A stretch of 48,809 bases of DNA from Clostridia bacterium (GCA_017429505.1 JAFROW010000014.1:1-48809); one strand, 5' to 3'; shown: positions 8,310-17,360, counted from the first letter of the stretch. Notes: generated by a model not told the origin, from the letters alone. Made by a program: numbers and translations.

Positions 8310-8465
8310 AAATTTTAAAATGAAAGAGCTTAAACGAAGCAAATTACAATTTCTTTTAAATACAAAATGGTGGTACCCTTACAAACCTGATAAGGGGGGA
8401 CCATAAAGTATTTAATTAGAAATTGTATGAAGCATAGTGTAAAGCGGGGTTGAATTTTAAAATTT
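8310..8465. repeat. Structured intergenic repeat, copy A
   Basis: The conserved core (8321-8453) is about 85-90% identical to the core of copy B near 27550-27682. Its centre is GGTGGT-A-CCCTT ... AAGGG-GGG-ACC. Outside this lies an outer stem ATTACAATTTCTTTTAAAT pairing with ATTTAATTAGAAATTGTAT. The base is closed by AAATTTTAAAAT (8310-8321) and ATTTTAAAATTT (8454-8465). The base stem differs in sequence from that of copy B but is still complementary. On the minus strand a T-rich tract follows. It lies between a terminated gene and the next start. Confidence 0.75.
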
Positions 8466-8501
8466 AATTTCTTCTTAATTATCTATAGTTTTAAAGCAAA
8501 A

Positions 8502-8529
8502 GTACCAAAAGGCATATTCCTTATGGTAC
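8502..8529 (-). terminator. Terminator of the GT2 glycosyltransferase gene
   Basis: On the minus strand GTACCATAAGG pairs with CCTTTTGGTAC around AATATG, followed by TTTTGCTTT. It begins just past the glycosyltransferase stop codon. Confidence 0.75.
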
Positions 8530-8535
8530 ATATTT

Positions 8536-9765
8536 TTAAGCTATTTCTTTAATTTTTATATCTCTAACATGTTCAATCTTTTCCCATGTTGTTTCTCTTT
8601 TAAATAAACATTTAAAGTTTATTAGAAGCCATGAACCTAAAAATAGTGGATAATATATAAACCATTTTATCATCGGCTTGATTGGCTTTTTTTCTAAATA
8701 CATTGTAAATATTGCTGTTACTATTGGGAAAAATAATGTTGGCACAATGTATCTTACTATATTTTCTATAAGTTCAAATGTCGTCATTCCATCTGCTAAA
8801 TAGAATATAAAGTTTGAAAGTAATAATAAAATTGTAGCTACGAATAGCGGAATACTTCCAATTATATATAAAAGTCCGTCAAGATTCATTAATGTTTTGT
8901 GTTCTTTTACTGCTAATGCTAAATCTTTTGTGTAAACCTTCATACATTGAATATGTCCTACTGTCCATCTGCTTCTTTGTGACCATGATGCTTTAAATGA
9001 AACTGGTTGCTCATCATAAACTATTGCATCTGTAGCCCATCCAAGTCTTCTACCTTTTATTATTCTTTTTAAAGAAAACTCTATATCTTCTGTAAGTGTA
9101 ACTGTATCCCATCCTGTATCTTTGATTAAATCAAATTTAACCATAAATCCTGTACCATTTAGAAGTGGTGATAATCCTATGTTATATCTTGCTAAATGAT
9201 AAAATCTGTGCATTGTCCAATAAAATAGTGCATATCCTGCTGTTACCCAGCTGTCTGTAGGATTTTTAATATCTCTATATCCTTGAACAACTTCTTCTCC
9301 TTGGCATAATTTTTTGTTCATATTTTTTGTGAAATTTTTATCAACTATGTTGTCTGCGTCAAATACGAAAAATGCATCATAATCTGCATTATCTCTGATT
9401 TTTTGTTGTAAAAACCAATTTAATGCATATCCTTTTGTTTTGTGTTCGTCATCAAATCTTTCCAAAACAATTGCACCATGTTCTTTGGCAATTTTTGCTG
9501 TATTATCTGTGCAATTATCTGCTATAACATAAATATCTAATAATTCTTTATCATAATCCTGATTCATTAAACTATCTACTAAATTTCCAATTACTGCTTC
9601 TTCATTGTGTGCAGGTAGTATTGCCATAAATTTATGTTTTTTATTTATCTTTAATGGTCCATCTTTAAATTTTATAAGTGAAAATAAACTTATTCCAAAA
9701 TTATAAATCCAAAATATTGTTATTATATATACTAGTGCTTGCCTTAATATATATACATATTCCAT
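8536..9765 (-). CDS. Processive family 2 membrane glycosyltransferase
   Basis: The 409-residue enzyme transfers sugars from nucleotide donors to a growing polysaccharide at the membrane. An N-terminal transmembrane segment precedes the GT-A domain with PAHNEEAVIG (about 50-59), DADN (about 137) for metal and nucleotide binding, TEDIEFSLK as the acid/base ED motif, and QRSRW (about 262), the QxxRW motif of synthases of the cellulose/poly-GlcNAc type. Several membrane helices close the protein. The specific product is not predictable. It has its own promoter (9811-9839) and terminator. The next upstream gene is another membrane glycosyltransferase. Confidence 0.88.
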   Translation of the reverse strand: MEYVYILRQALVYIITIFWIYNFGISLFSLIKFKDGPLKINKKHKFMAILPAHNEEAVIGNLVDSLMNQDYDKELLDIYVIADNCTDNTAKIAKEHGAIVLERFDDEHKTKGYALNWFLQQKIRDNADYDAFFVFDADNIVDKNFTKNMNKKLCQGEEVVQGYRDIKNPTDSWVTAGYALFYWTMHRFYHLARYNIGLSPLLNGTGFMVKFDLIKDTGWDTVTLTEDIEFSLKRIIKGRRLGWATDAIVYDEQPVSFKASWSQRSRWTVGHIQCMKVYTKDLALAVKEHKTLMNLDGLLYIIGSIPLFVATILLLLSNFIFYLADGMTTFELIENIVRYIVPTLFFPIVTAIFTMYLEKKPIKPMIKWFIYYPLFLGSWLLINFKCLFKRETTWEKIEHVRDIKIKEIA

Positions 9766-9810
9766 ATTTCTCTTCCTCTCCTATTATATTTATATTTACT
9801 CACTTTTTCT

Positions 9811-9839
9811 ATTATACTATATTTTTGTAAAATTTGCAA
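9811..9839 (-). promoter_or_regulatory. Promoter of the GT2 gene
   Basis: TTGCAA (9834-9839), a 17-base spacer and TATAAT (9811-9816) on the minus strand, about 45 bases before the start codon. Confidence 0.75.
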
Positions 9840-9881
9840 CTTTTTTCCAAATTTTTTTAGACAACTCAGTTCAAAAACTTA

Positions 9882-10066
9882 TCTTAATTAAATATAAGTA
9901 TTTTGAGAAATAATCTTATTTAACTAAATAGCTTAAAAATTCTTAGTAATTTTACAAGGGAATCTAAAAATTAATATTTTTAGGGTGCTTGTATAATTAC
10001 TTAGATTTTTTAGCGTTAAATGAAAGTTAGCTAAGATTATTCGAAAAATACTTATATTTTAATTAA
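9882..10066. repeat. 185-bp near-palindrome between two glycosyltransferase genes
   Basis: The left arm (from 9887, AATTAAATATAAGTATTTT) matches the inverse complement of the right arm (to 10065), with interruptions, over about 80 bp. Shared blocks include AATAATCTTA, TTAGTAATT and TACAAG. The centre is AATCTAAAAATTAATATTTTTAG, itself palindromic. It starts at the stop codon of the upstream gene (10063-10065) and has no ORF. It looks like a MITE-type or hairpin element that may also act as a transcript end. Confidence 0.6.
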
Positions 10067-11745
10067 TTTGAGCCATTTGTAACATAGTAAATATTACACG
10101 CATTCATTCTTTTCAAAAATTGCACATTTTTTAAATTTAGTGTTTTACACAATGGATCAAGCACTTTTTCATTTCCTTCATCTTTATTTATAAAAACTAT
10201 AATTCCTTTTGATGTATCTTTTCCTTCAAAAATCTGATTAATATTTTCGCTAGAGTATTCTAAATCTTTTGCTATATATGAATTATCTAGTTTCGTAAAA
10301 AGAAGAATATCATCTAAAAATCTATTATTTTTTGAGTAGAAAACATACAATGTTGGAAGATTTAGTTCATTTGAAAGCTTTTCTACAATTTCTTTTTTAT
10401 CACTAAACATTACTTCTGGCTCTATTTTTAAAATTGCAGGTGAAATCATTATTGCAATTAATATTACAATTAACAATATATTTGTAACTTTTTCTGAAAA
10501 CATATTTTTTAAGAGTATGTATGCAAAATATATTCCCATTACAAAAATTAAACTACATATTGGCATTATATATCTTAGTTCTATCCATGGCGAAGCAACT
10601 GCAACTAGTAAAAAGTAAAATAATGTTGGAGCAATTATTATCTTGCATTTATCAGAACTATGGTTATTTTGCATCGTTTCGTATTTATATGAGCTTTGGT
10701 TATTTTTTATCATTTCATTTTTATCTATGCATTCTTTATTTTGCGGCAAATCTTTTTTTGTATTTTTTAAAATTATTTTTCTCATTTTTAAATAAATATA
10801 TGCACATATTTCTAGTAATAAAATACCAATTCCAATTCCATTAAAACAGAATCTATTCACTTTTGCCAAGTAATTTTTAATATTCCCCAAAAACATTGAA
10901 ATATCTTTAAATTTATCTATTACACCTTGTCCTCTATAGCCAAAAAACATGTGATTTATAGAATATGGGAATATTGCTAAAGAAATTATTGCAGCGATTG
11001 CCATTGTAAGTGTATAAAATCCAAGATTCTTCCAGTTCTTTTCTTTTGCGAATTTTATTGTAAAAATTAGATACATCATCGCTAAGAAAAATAAATAATA
11101 GTAATGTGTAAGTGACCCAAAAAGTGCAGATAAACCTATACAAATTAATAATTTTTGATTCACCTTTCCACATTTTCTTAACCTTATGTGTAAATATGTT
11201 GTAAGCATAATGTTAAAAGTTGAAAGTGCATACATTCTTATATATATTACATTTGTAAGTGATGCCATTGTTATTGCAGAAATTAAAGCTAAAATAGCAG
11301 ATTTTTCTTTTGCATATTTCTCATTTTCTAATAATTCTTGCAAAATTAAATATGTTAAAAAGGTTATTGCAAGAAAAATAACAGTATTTACAACTATTCC
11401 TGGCCATTTTGAATAACCGTTTTTAGAAAATCCCATTGCTATTTTTAAAAACAAATAATAAAGTGGGGGATGTACATCATTTTTTTGATTTTCATATACT
11501 TGTGCATATTGGCCTTTTTCATTTTCTTGTACAGATATGTAGTCTTCATAATAATCTTTGCTATGCCATGTGTTATAAAAATCTTCATTATCTTGAATTT
11601 CTACTTTATCGAAGCTAGCAAGCCCCATAGAATAAGCTTCATCCATGTGTATATAAGATTTTTTTGTTCCTACAAAAATATATATTATTGTTTGTAATAT
11701 TAATATTATTGATATTACGGCTATTTCTATTTTTTTATTTTTCAT
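10063..11745 (-). CDS. Polytopic GT39/GT83-like membrane glycosyltransferase
   Basis: The 560-residue integral membrane protein resembles dolichyl/undecaprenyl-phosphate-sugar-dependent transferases (PMT/ArnT superfamily). A first transmembrane segment is followed by HMDEAYSMG (about residues 33-41), which carries the catalytic acidic residue of the first external loop. NDVHPPLYY (about 89-97) is the second hallmark. About ten further hydrophobic segments and a C-terminal external region follow. It probably glycosylates a surface polymer or protein; donor and acceptor are unknown. AAAAGGGGAAGAAA precedes the ATG. A long palindrome abuts the stop codon. Confidence 0.82.
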   Translation of the reverse strand: MKNKKIEIAVISIILILQTIIYIFVGTKKSYIHMDEAYSMGLASFDKVEIQDNEDFYNTWHSKDYYEDYISVQENEKGQYAQVYENQKNDVHPPLYYLFLKIAMGFSKNGYSKWPGIVVNTVIFLAITFLTYLILQELLENEKYAKEKSAILALISAITMASLTNVIYIRMYALSTFNIMLTTYLHIRLRKCGKVNQKLLICIGLSALFGSLTHYYYLFFLAMMYLIFTIKFAKEKNWKNLGFYTLTMAIAAIISLAIFPYSINHMFFGYRGQGVIDKFKDISMFLGNIKNYLAKVNRFCFNGIGIGILLLEICAYIYLKMRKIILKNTKKDLPQNKECIDKNEMIKNNQSSYKYETMQNNHSSDKCKIIIAPTLFYFLLVAVASPWIELRYIMPICSLIFVMGIYFAYILLKNMFSEKVTNILLIVILIAIMISPAILKIEPEVMFSDKKEIVEKLSNELNLPTLYVFYSKNNRFLDDILLFTKLDNSYIAKDLEYSSENINQIFEGKDTSKGIIVFINKDEGNEKVLDPLCKTLNLKNVQFLKRMNACNIYYVTNGSN

Positions 11746-11822
11746 TTTCTTCCCCTTTTAATTTATTTGACATTATATTATCATTTATTTGTAAATTTTA
11801 CAAGGGTATTATAAGTTTTAAA

Positions 11823-11847
11823 GCAGTAGCATATTTTACGCTACTGC
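11823..11847 (-). terminator. Terminator of the DUF1540 gene
   Basis: GCAGTAGC / GCTACTGC, an 8-bp stem with a 9-base loop, followed on the minus strand by TTTAAAA. It starts a few bases past the stop codon. Confidence 0.65.
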
Positions 11848-11853
11848 TTTATT

Positions 11854-12015
11854 TTACTCATTATCATAACTTGAACACATAGACTCATCTGGATTTTGAG
11901 TGTCTACTCCCTCAACTGGCGTTACTATAATAGACTCTAGTTTGCATTTTTGTGTTTGGCTATTGTTATATTTGCAACTTGAAACTGTGCAATTTATTTT
12001 TTGGTCTTTTTCCAT
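11854..12015 (-). CDS. DUF1540 small cysteine-rich protein
   Basis: The 53-residue ORF has a good ribosome-binding site (GGAAAGGATG about 8 bases before the ATG). It contains the DUF1540 pattern: INCTVSSCKYN, then CKLESIIVTP and a final MCSSYDNE, giving four spaced cysteines that could bind a metal. DUF1540 proteins are common in Clostridia and Bacilli and have no settled function. It sits alone between the membrane glycosyltransferase and the export operon, with its own terminator. An upstream stem (12058-12087) may belong to its leader. Confidence 0.85.
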   Translation of the reverse strand: MEKDQKINCTVSSCKYNNSQTQKCKLESIIVTPVEGVDTQNPDESMCSSYDNE

Positions 12016-12042
12016 TTTTAATTACATCCTTTCCTTTAAGGT

Positions 12043-12087
12043 AACAAATTTGTTTAAGTGCAAGATCTATAGAATTAATTCTTGCAC
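12043..12087. promoter_or_regulatory. Palindrome and hairpin upstream of the DUF1540 gene
   Basis: A perfect 12-bp palindrome AACAAATTTGTT (12043-12054) is followed by GTGCAAGA / TCTTGCAC (12058-12065 and 12080-12087) around a 14-base loop. The first could be an operator, the second the terminator of the MFP-like gene on its right or a leader stem. Confidence 0.4.
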
Positions 12088-12213
12088 ATATTCTTTTTAA
12101 ATTTTCTACCTTATATTTTCTTATTATTTTGACCATTTTTTTTAATTTTATTCATGTAAAATGTTTTGACCTTTTCATAAATCAGTATAATAATTTGCTT
12201 CAAATTATTTCCT

Positions 12214-12885
12214 TTAAATTTGAAGCAAAATAGTTGCAGTCATTCCTAATTTTACATTTCCATCATTTTCAAATTCTATATCAATTGTAAATTTTCCATC
12301 ACTTGCTGTACTTCCAATATGAGTAATATATCCTGAAAATGTTTTGTCAATTGCTGAAATAGTTATTTTACCTTCATCTCCAACCTTTACTATATTTATC
12401 TTTGTTTCATCTATTTTCATAGAAACTGTTAATATATTCTTACTTTGTATTTGTACATAATGACTATTCAAAACTTTGCTTTCCTCATCTGGAACATTTA
12501 GTTCTACAATATAGCAGTCATAAGGTGCTATTAAATATGTTCCATTTGTGTATTTCAATATTTTTTCACCTTTTGCTACATAGGAATTTTCTTCAACATA
12601 CACTTTTTCTAAATAGTATGTTGCATGTAATTCTACATTTTCTATTAAAGCTGATTTTACTTCACTTGTGCTTGATAAAGTCTCTGTACTTTTATGTTCT
12701 TCGGAAGTAGTCGAATTGGAATCACTACTTTTTTTATTTTTTTTATACTGACTTTGAGTATATTCTTCAGAACTATTACTATCTTCCGCACTATTAAATA
12801 GATAAAAACATAATATTCCTAATATTATTATTAAAATTAATATTAATAAAGGTGTCCCTATTTTTTTTAGTTTCATTTCATTCAC
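12214..12885 (-). CDS. MacA/HlyD-like membrane-fusion (adaptor) protein, short
   Basis: The 223-residue protein has an N-terminal signal-anchor (about 8-30) and a Ser/Thr/Glu/Lys-rich linker. The lipoyl/barrel-type segment (VYVEENSYVAKGEKILKYTNGTYL, about 95-118; AKGEKILKYTNGTYLIAP) closely parallels [19 protein letters not shown] in the longer adaptor at 16041-17057. It ends with a beta-barrel ([19 protein letters not shown]). The paralogue shares the NDGNVKLGM motif. It lacks the long C-terminal domain of the first adaptor, so it may be a second, minimal adaptor of the same MacB exporter. It is the last gene of the operon, 8 bp after the cadherin-like gene. Confidence 0.75.
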   Translation of the reverse strand: MNEMKLKKIGTPLLILILIIILGILCFYLFNSAEDSNSSEEYTQSQYKKNKKSSDSNSTTSEEHKSTETLSSTSEVKSALIENVELHATYYLEKVYVEENSYVAKGEKILKYTNGTYLIAPYDCYIVELNVPDEESKVLNSHYVQIQSKNILTVSMKIDETKINIVKVGDEGKITISAIDKTFSGYITHIGSTASDGKFTIDIEFENDGNVKLGMTATILLQI

Positions 12886-12893
12886 CTCACAAC

Positions 12894-14072
12894 TTAATTT
12901 AACTCACAATTAACAAAAATACGATAATATCTAACATTTCCGTTTTCTGCAGTTACAGCAATAAGTATTTTATTTGTTCCTTCTTTTATATCGTCATTTC
13001 CAGTTACCACTGCTTTTGCAGAAGTATCTTCAGCTGTGGCAGTAATCTTTAAACTTGATTTATCTGTAACATTTACAAAATATGTTGTATTTTCTTTGTT
13101 GAAACTCGTATTTAAATCTAAACCTTTTACTTTTAATTTTTTTAAATAGTTATTATTTGATCCAATGTATGTTGCTGTTTCCATTTTTTCGTTGCTTTGC
13201 GAAGAACCTTGCATACTGCTTGCGCTATTTGATCCACTTACACTACTTTTATTATTTGTACCACCTGCAACATTTGAATTATTCTTTCTACTTACGTTGC
13301 CTACAACATTTGAACTCATATTTTTATCACTTGATTTTGCATTTATAATTGTTGAATTTTGAGTATTTTTTTGCAACATATTTTCGTCTGAAATTGCCAA
13401 ATTTTGATTATTTTTTTGTGACATAGTTTCGTTTGTATTGTTTGTTACCTTTGACATTTCATTATTTTGTGATTTTTGGTCATCACTTTGCTCTATACTA
13501 TCTGTATCCTTTTGTGCACTATCTTTTTGTTTATCTTCTTTTTCTTCATTACCATTTTGTGAATTTTCTTTTTCTGAATTTTCTTCTTTTTCTGCTACGA
13601 TCACATTTTGAGTTTCTTCTAATACAATCTTTTCCTTTTTTTTGGTTGATGTGTTTCCTTCATCGTCTTCAGATTCTATCTCTTCTTCTACGATAATTTT
13701 TGTGGTTAATTGTATTTTGCTATTTATCTCAGCATTTTCTGGTACTACATAGCACAATTTTATTTGACTTAAATTCATTTTTGTTTTATCAATTTCGATT
13801 ACTATTGCGTCTTTTTCCTCCTCTATTGCCACATTTTCGTCTGTATAAATTTCTCCATTATCTATATTTGAATTTAATACTATTTTAAAATTGTCATATT
13901 CAATTTTATTTATATTAAATGTCATCTCTAATGTTTCTCCTGAAGAAATTTCAGTTGTACTTACTTCAAAAAATTTAATATTTTGATTTGCTGGTACAGC
14001 ATAAGATACTTGAGTTCCAATCAAAATTATAACAATTATTGTACTTAATAAGATTTGTATTTTTTTATTCAT
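12894..14072 (-). CDS. Secreted cadherin-like beta-sandwich protein with low-complexity stalk
   Basis: The 392-residue protein has a signal peptide (1-25, ending VSYAVP). An N-terminal beta domain of about 130 residues resembles a cohesin/BIG-type fold. A long Asn/Ser/Glu/Lys-rich stalk spans about 165-300, and the C-terminal cadherin-like domain (PF12733 type) is KKLKVKGLDLNTSFNKENTTYFVNV...YYRIFVN. It probably lies outside the membrane. It is flanked by MacB permease and adaptor genes, so it may be the substrate or an extracellular partner of the exporter. No sorting motif or second membrane segment is seen. Confidence 0.75.
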   Translation of the reverse strand: MNKKIQILLSTIIVIILIGTQVSYAVPANQNIKFFEVSTTEISSGETLEMTFNINKIEYDNFKIVLNSNIDNGEIYTDENVAIEEEKDAIVIEIDKTKMNLSQIKLCYVVPENAEINSKIQLTTKIIVEEEIESEDDEGNTSTKKKEKIVLEETQNVIVAEKEENSEKENSQNGNEEKEDKQKDSAQKDTDSIEQSDDQKSQNNEMSKVTNNTNETMSQKNNQNLAISDENMLQKNTQNSTIINAKSSDKNMSSNVVGNVSRKNNSNVAGGTNNKSSVSGSNSASSMQGSSQSNEKMETATYIGSNNNYLKKLKVKGLDLNTSFNKENTTYFVNVTDKSSLKITATAEDTSAKAVVTGNDDIKEGTNKILIAVTAENGNVRYYRIFVNCELN

Positions 14073-14125
14073 ACCTGTCGTCTCCTTTCTATTTAATTAA
14101 AACAGAATTGGAATTTATGTTTCAA

Positions 14126-15305
14126 TTACTCTGTTCTTAGTGCTTCAATTGGATTAAGTTTAGAAGCCTTATATGCAGGGAATATTCCAAACACAACTCC
14201 GATAAATAAACTTGAAGCAAAAGCAATCAATATAATACCAGATTTTGCTACAAAGTTAAATCCAAAAGTTTGTAAGATAATTCCTGCAGATATTCCTAAA
14301 ATCACTCCAATTGCACCACCTAGCATACATAGTATCAATGCTTCAATTAAGAATTGTACCAAAATATCTTTTCTTTTGGCTCCAAGAGCTTTTCTAATTC
14401 CTATTTCCTTTGTTCTTTCTGTTACAGAGACGAGCATTACATTCATTACACCTATTCCTCCAACAACTAAAGAAATCCCTGCAATTCCTCCTAGTAATAA
14501 AGATAAAGTATTTTGAATATTTTCCGCTGTTTCTCTCATACTATCTTGTGATGACACTGTATAATAATCTGATGTAATAGCTAAAGTTTTTTCTAAATAA
14601 CTTCCAATTATTGTTGTAGTTGTATCAATTAGGTTTTCATTTTCTACTTTAACATATAATGTATTAAAGCTTATATCACCATTTAAATATTTTGCTGTTG
14701 TAAATGGAATTATAAGCATATTGTCAATATTTGTTCCCATTGTGCTTCCGAACCTTTGCTAAAACTCCAACTATTGTATATTTATCTCCGTTTAGGTTAA
14801 TTGTTTGACCTACTATATCTTTGTTTTTAGCATTTTCAAATAAGCTAGACGCTAAACTTGAACCTATTAAACATACTTTACTTGTATTATCTAAATCTAT
14901 GCTTGATAATTTTCTTCCTGCATTTATGCCTAAATTCATTACTGTTAGGTAATCTGGCGTAGTTGCTAATACTCTTGCTCTATTTGACGTTGTCGTTCCT
15001 TTACTTACTGTAGCTGAAATTGTTTTATATGGTGCAACACTTTCTACATTACTAAGTGATAAAATATCATCTACTTGACTATAGTCTAATGATGTATCAT
15101 CTGATGAAATTGAAACTGTTAAAGTTCCTGTCCCAAGAGATTGAACATTAGACCTTACATTTGAGGTTGCCCCTTCTCCTATTCCAACTAGCAAGATTAC
15201 TGATGTAATACCTATTATTAAACCTAAGGCAGTAAGACTGGATCTTAGCTTATTACTAATTATATTTTTTATTGCATCTTTAAAAATACTTATAAATTTA
15301 ACCAA
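14126..15305 (-). CDS. MacB-family ABC exporter permease, interrupted at an in-frame CGG (+1 shift site)
   Basis: With one base skipped this is a 392-residue MacB-type permease (four membrane segments, large extracytoplasmic domain). Residues 1-185 read to GVLAKV in one frame and the rest reads on from GSTMGTNIDNM in the +1 frame. The family consensus here is VGVL-K-GSSMGTN-D, so nothing is missing. The zero frame has GTT CGG AAG. Skipping the C at 14750 gives GTT GGA AGC. Zero-frame translation stops after 193 residues. The FtsX-like C-terminal domain contains VSVTERTKEIGIRKALGAK and is otherwise intact. It partners the ATPase at 15308-15973. Programmed shifting, a pseudogene and a sequencing error are the options. 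Confidence 0.85.
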
Positions 15306-15307
15306 AG

Positions 15308-15973
15308 TTATACCTCCTCTAGTTTTCCATCCATCATTTTTAAAATTCTCTTTGCTTTATTTGCAACATTTATATCATGAGTTATTAATATAATTGTTTG
15401 ACCTTCTCTGTTTAATTCTTGCAACAAATCCATTACTTCATGACCTGTTTTAGAATCTAGTGCGCCTGTTGGTTCATCTGCAAGAATTATTTCAGGTTCT
15501 CCAATTAGCGCCCTTGCAATTGCTACTCTTTGTTGTTGTCCACCAGAAAGTTGTGATGGCATATGTTTTTCTCTTCCTTTCAATCCTACTTTTTCTAAAT
15601 ACTCATAAGCTCTTTTTTGTGATTCTTTTTTATTAATTCCTCTATACATTAAGGGTACTTGTACATTTTCCAAAGCATTCATTTTTGGAAGCAAGTTAAA
15701 ACTTTGAAAGATAAATCCAATCTTCTTATTTCTAATATCTGCTAAAGTGCTATCACTTGCTTCTTTTATGCTTAATTTATCTAATAAATATTCACCACTA
15801 TCTGCAATATCTAAAAGACCTAAAATGTTCATCATTGTTGACTTTCCTGAACCAGATGGTCCTATAATTGCAACAAATTCTCCTTTTTTTACTGAAAAAT
15901 TAATATTATCCAATGCCTTTACCACTTGGTCTCCTAATTTAAAAGATTTACATACATTTTTTAATTCTATCAT
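15308..15973 (-). CDS. MacB-type ABC exporter ATPase subunit
   Basis: The 221-residue ATP-binding subunit powers the exporter encoded on both sides. Walker [10 protein letters not shown] is at about 39-47, the Q-loop FQSFNL follows, then the signature LSGGQQQR (about 141-148), Walker [13 protein letters not shown] (about 162-173) and the switch histidine in ITHD. I chose the ATG at 15973, ten bases after GGAAGG. A longer upstream extension exists but lies in another frame of the adaptor gene and has no homology. It starts 68 bp after the adaptor gene and ends 3 bp before the permease start, so the genes are co-transcribed and perhaps coupled. Confidence 0.95.
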   Translation of the reverse strand: MIELKNVCKSFKLGDQVVKALDNINFSVKKGEFVAIIGPSGSGKSTMMNILGLLDIADSGEYLLDKLSIKEASDSTLADIRNKKIGFIFQSFNLLPKMNALENVQVPLMYRGINKKESQKRAYEYLEKVGLKGREKHMPSQLSGGQQQRVAIARALIGEPEIILADEPTGALDSKTGHEVMDLLQELNREGQTIILITHDINVANKAKRILKMMDGKLEEV

Positions 15974-15994
15974 AAACTTTCCTTCCTTTTTCAA

Positions 15995-16031
15995 TTGGTG
16001 TCGGTTCTTTTCTGTTGGTGACGGTTCTTTT
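15995..16031. repeat. Short tandem repeat between adaptor and ATPase genes
   Basis: TTGGTG(T/A)CGGTTCTTTT occurs twice, 20 bp apart (15995-16011 and 16015-16031), in the intergenic gap. The repeat unit is more GC-rich than the surroundings. It may be part of an mRNA structure. No function is evident. Confidence 0.55.
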
Positions 16032-16040
16032 TTGACGATA

Positions 16041-17057
16041 TTATTCCTTTGAACTATTTTGACTTCCTTTTGCTGAATTTTGAGAAGAACCTCTTTTGTT
16101 AGAATCTCCACTTGGTCTTTCTCCAAATCCACCTGATGGCATGTCTCCCGAAACTCCCGGCATTTGGCCACCTCTTTCTCCAAACATATTGTTAGAATTT
16201 TTATTACTTGAAGTATTTGCATCTTTTGTTATCTCTGTTTCGATTTGAACTATATCATCAGTTGTAAGTCCTGATGTAATTTGAACATAATTTTCATCTG
16301 AAATTCCTGTCTCTACAACAACTTCTTCAGTAGTTCCATCACTATCTACTTTAACAACATATTTTTCTCCATTACTATTTGTTGCTACAGCATTTATTGG
16401 AACACATATAGCATCTTTTTCTTCCTTAATAATTATAGTACAAGATACACTCATTCCAAGTTTTACATTTCCATCATTTTTAAACTCTACTGTTGCTTCA
16501 AACGTTGTTCCTGAATTTGAATATGTTCCTACAGAATCTATTTTTGTAATTTTTCCTGTATAAGTTTTGCTATCATCTGCTGTTAACGAAATTTCTACCT
16601 CTTGCCCCACTTTTACACTTGCTAATTCATTTTCACTTATAGAAAGTGAAATATTTAATTTATCTAAATATGATACTTCAACATAATTTGATGATGTGGC
16701 CTTTGTTTCAGTTTCTGGCAATTTCATACTAATAATTACACAATCTTTGCTTGCCTTTAAATATGTTCCATCTGTATATTTTAAAATTTTATCTCCTTTT
16801 GAGATAGTATCATCTACTTCTACACACACTGCTTCAAAGTATTTTGTAGTACTAAGTTCTAACTTTTCTGTTTCTTTACTAGCAACAGTTCCAGAGCTTG
16901 TTAAAGTTTTCTTAATACTTTGCGTAGATACTTTTTCCTCAGTTGTAACAATTTGTGTATTATTTTGCTGTGTATTTAATCCTACTTGCCTTCCTAAGAA
17001 AAATACTCCTATCATTAGCAATACAATAATTAAAACAATAAAAATTTTCTTTTTCAT
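16041..17057 (-). CDS. MacA/YknX-like membrane-fusion protein of the exporter
   Basis: The 338-residue adaptor has a signal-anchor (3-23, [18 protein letters not shown]) and the two halves of the lipoyl domain ([17 protein letters not shown], about 85-105). A beta-barrel region follows ([17 protein letters not shown]), then a membrane-proximal region ([18 protein letters not shown]) and a Gly/Met/Ser-rich tail. I chose the ATG at 17057, ten bases after AGGAG. An in-frame TTG three codons upstream is only two bases from the Shine-Dalgarno sequence. It is the first gene of the export operon. A shared regulator site lies at 17136-17172. Confidence 0.88.
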   Translation of the reverse strand: MKKKIFIVLIIVLLMIGVFFLGRQVGLNTQQNNTQIVTTEEKVSTQSIKKTLTSSGTVASKETEKLELSTTKYFEAVCVEVDDTISKGDKILKYTDGTYLKASKDCVIISMKLPETETKATSSNYVEVSYLDKLNISLSISENELASVKVGQEVEISLTADDSKTYTGKITKIDSVGTYSNSGTTFEATVEFKNDGNVKLGMSVSCTIIIKEEKDAICVPINAVATNSNGEKYVVKVDSDGTTEEVVVETGISDENYVQITSGLTTDDIVQIETEITKDANTSSNKNSNNMFGERGGQMPGVSGDMPSGGFGERPSGDSNKRGSSQNSAKGSQNSSKE

Positions 17058-17135
17058 AAAATTCAAACTCCTTTTTTATGACGTATTAGAGTGCTACTCT
17101 CTAATAACATGACATATGACTAAATTTTTAATTTA

Positions 17136-17172
17136 ATTGTATTTTAATTTCTAAACCTTAAAATTACCTTAA
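17136..17172 (-). promoter_or_regulatory. Response-regulator-type promoter of the export operon
   Basis: On the minus strand two TTAAGG hexamers (17167-17172 and 17156-17161) are spaced 11 bp centre to centre, followed after exactly 14 bases by TACAAT (17136-17141). No consensus -35 is present. The direct repeats occupy the -35 position, as at promoters activated by OmpR/PhoB-type regulators. The same arrangement occurs at 19849-19885. Confidence 0.8.
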
Positions 17173-17197
17173 GTTTTTAAAATTTTTTTTTTTTTGA

Positions 17198-17240
17198 TTA
17201 TTTACATGGCCCGTCTTTGTTCGCTCGCCAAATTTGCTTT
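17198..17240. repeat. GC-rich 43-bp dispersed repeat, copy 1
   Basis: ATTATTTACA followed by CCG-CTTTGTTCGC-CGC-AAATTT-CTTT. It matches 20788-20830 with few differences. It stands out as GC-rich in an AT-rich intergenic region. It lies downstream of the histidine kinase gene. Confidence 0.7.
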
Positions 17241-17258
17241 TTCCTATACAATAAAAAT

Positions 17259-17282
17259 GATATTACAAAAAATTGCAATATC
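17259..17282 (-). terminator. Terminator of the two-component operon
   Basis: On the minus strand GATATT-GCAATTTTTTGT-AATATC is followed by ATTTTTATTG. It lies 80 bp past the kinase stop codon. Confidence 0.5.
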
Positions 17283-17360
17283 ACTTTTCATTATTGTTGA
17301 AAACCAAAAGATTCTGGTATACCCAACTATAATCTTTGATTGATATGTATGGTCAGTATC

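Noticed and set aside
11746-11853. Possible sigma promoter for the GT39 gene
   Set aside because: TTGTAA and TATAAT are 20 bases apart and no better pair is visible, so I did not list it.
15974-16222. N-terminal extension of the ABC ATPase
   Set aside because: It overlaps the adaptor gene in another frame and has no homology. The ATG at 15973 has a proper ribosome-binding site and the family N-terminus.
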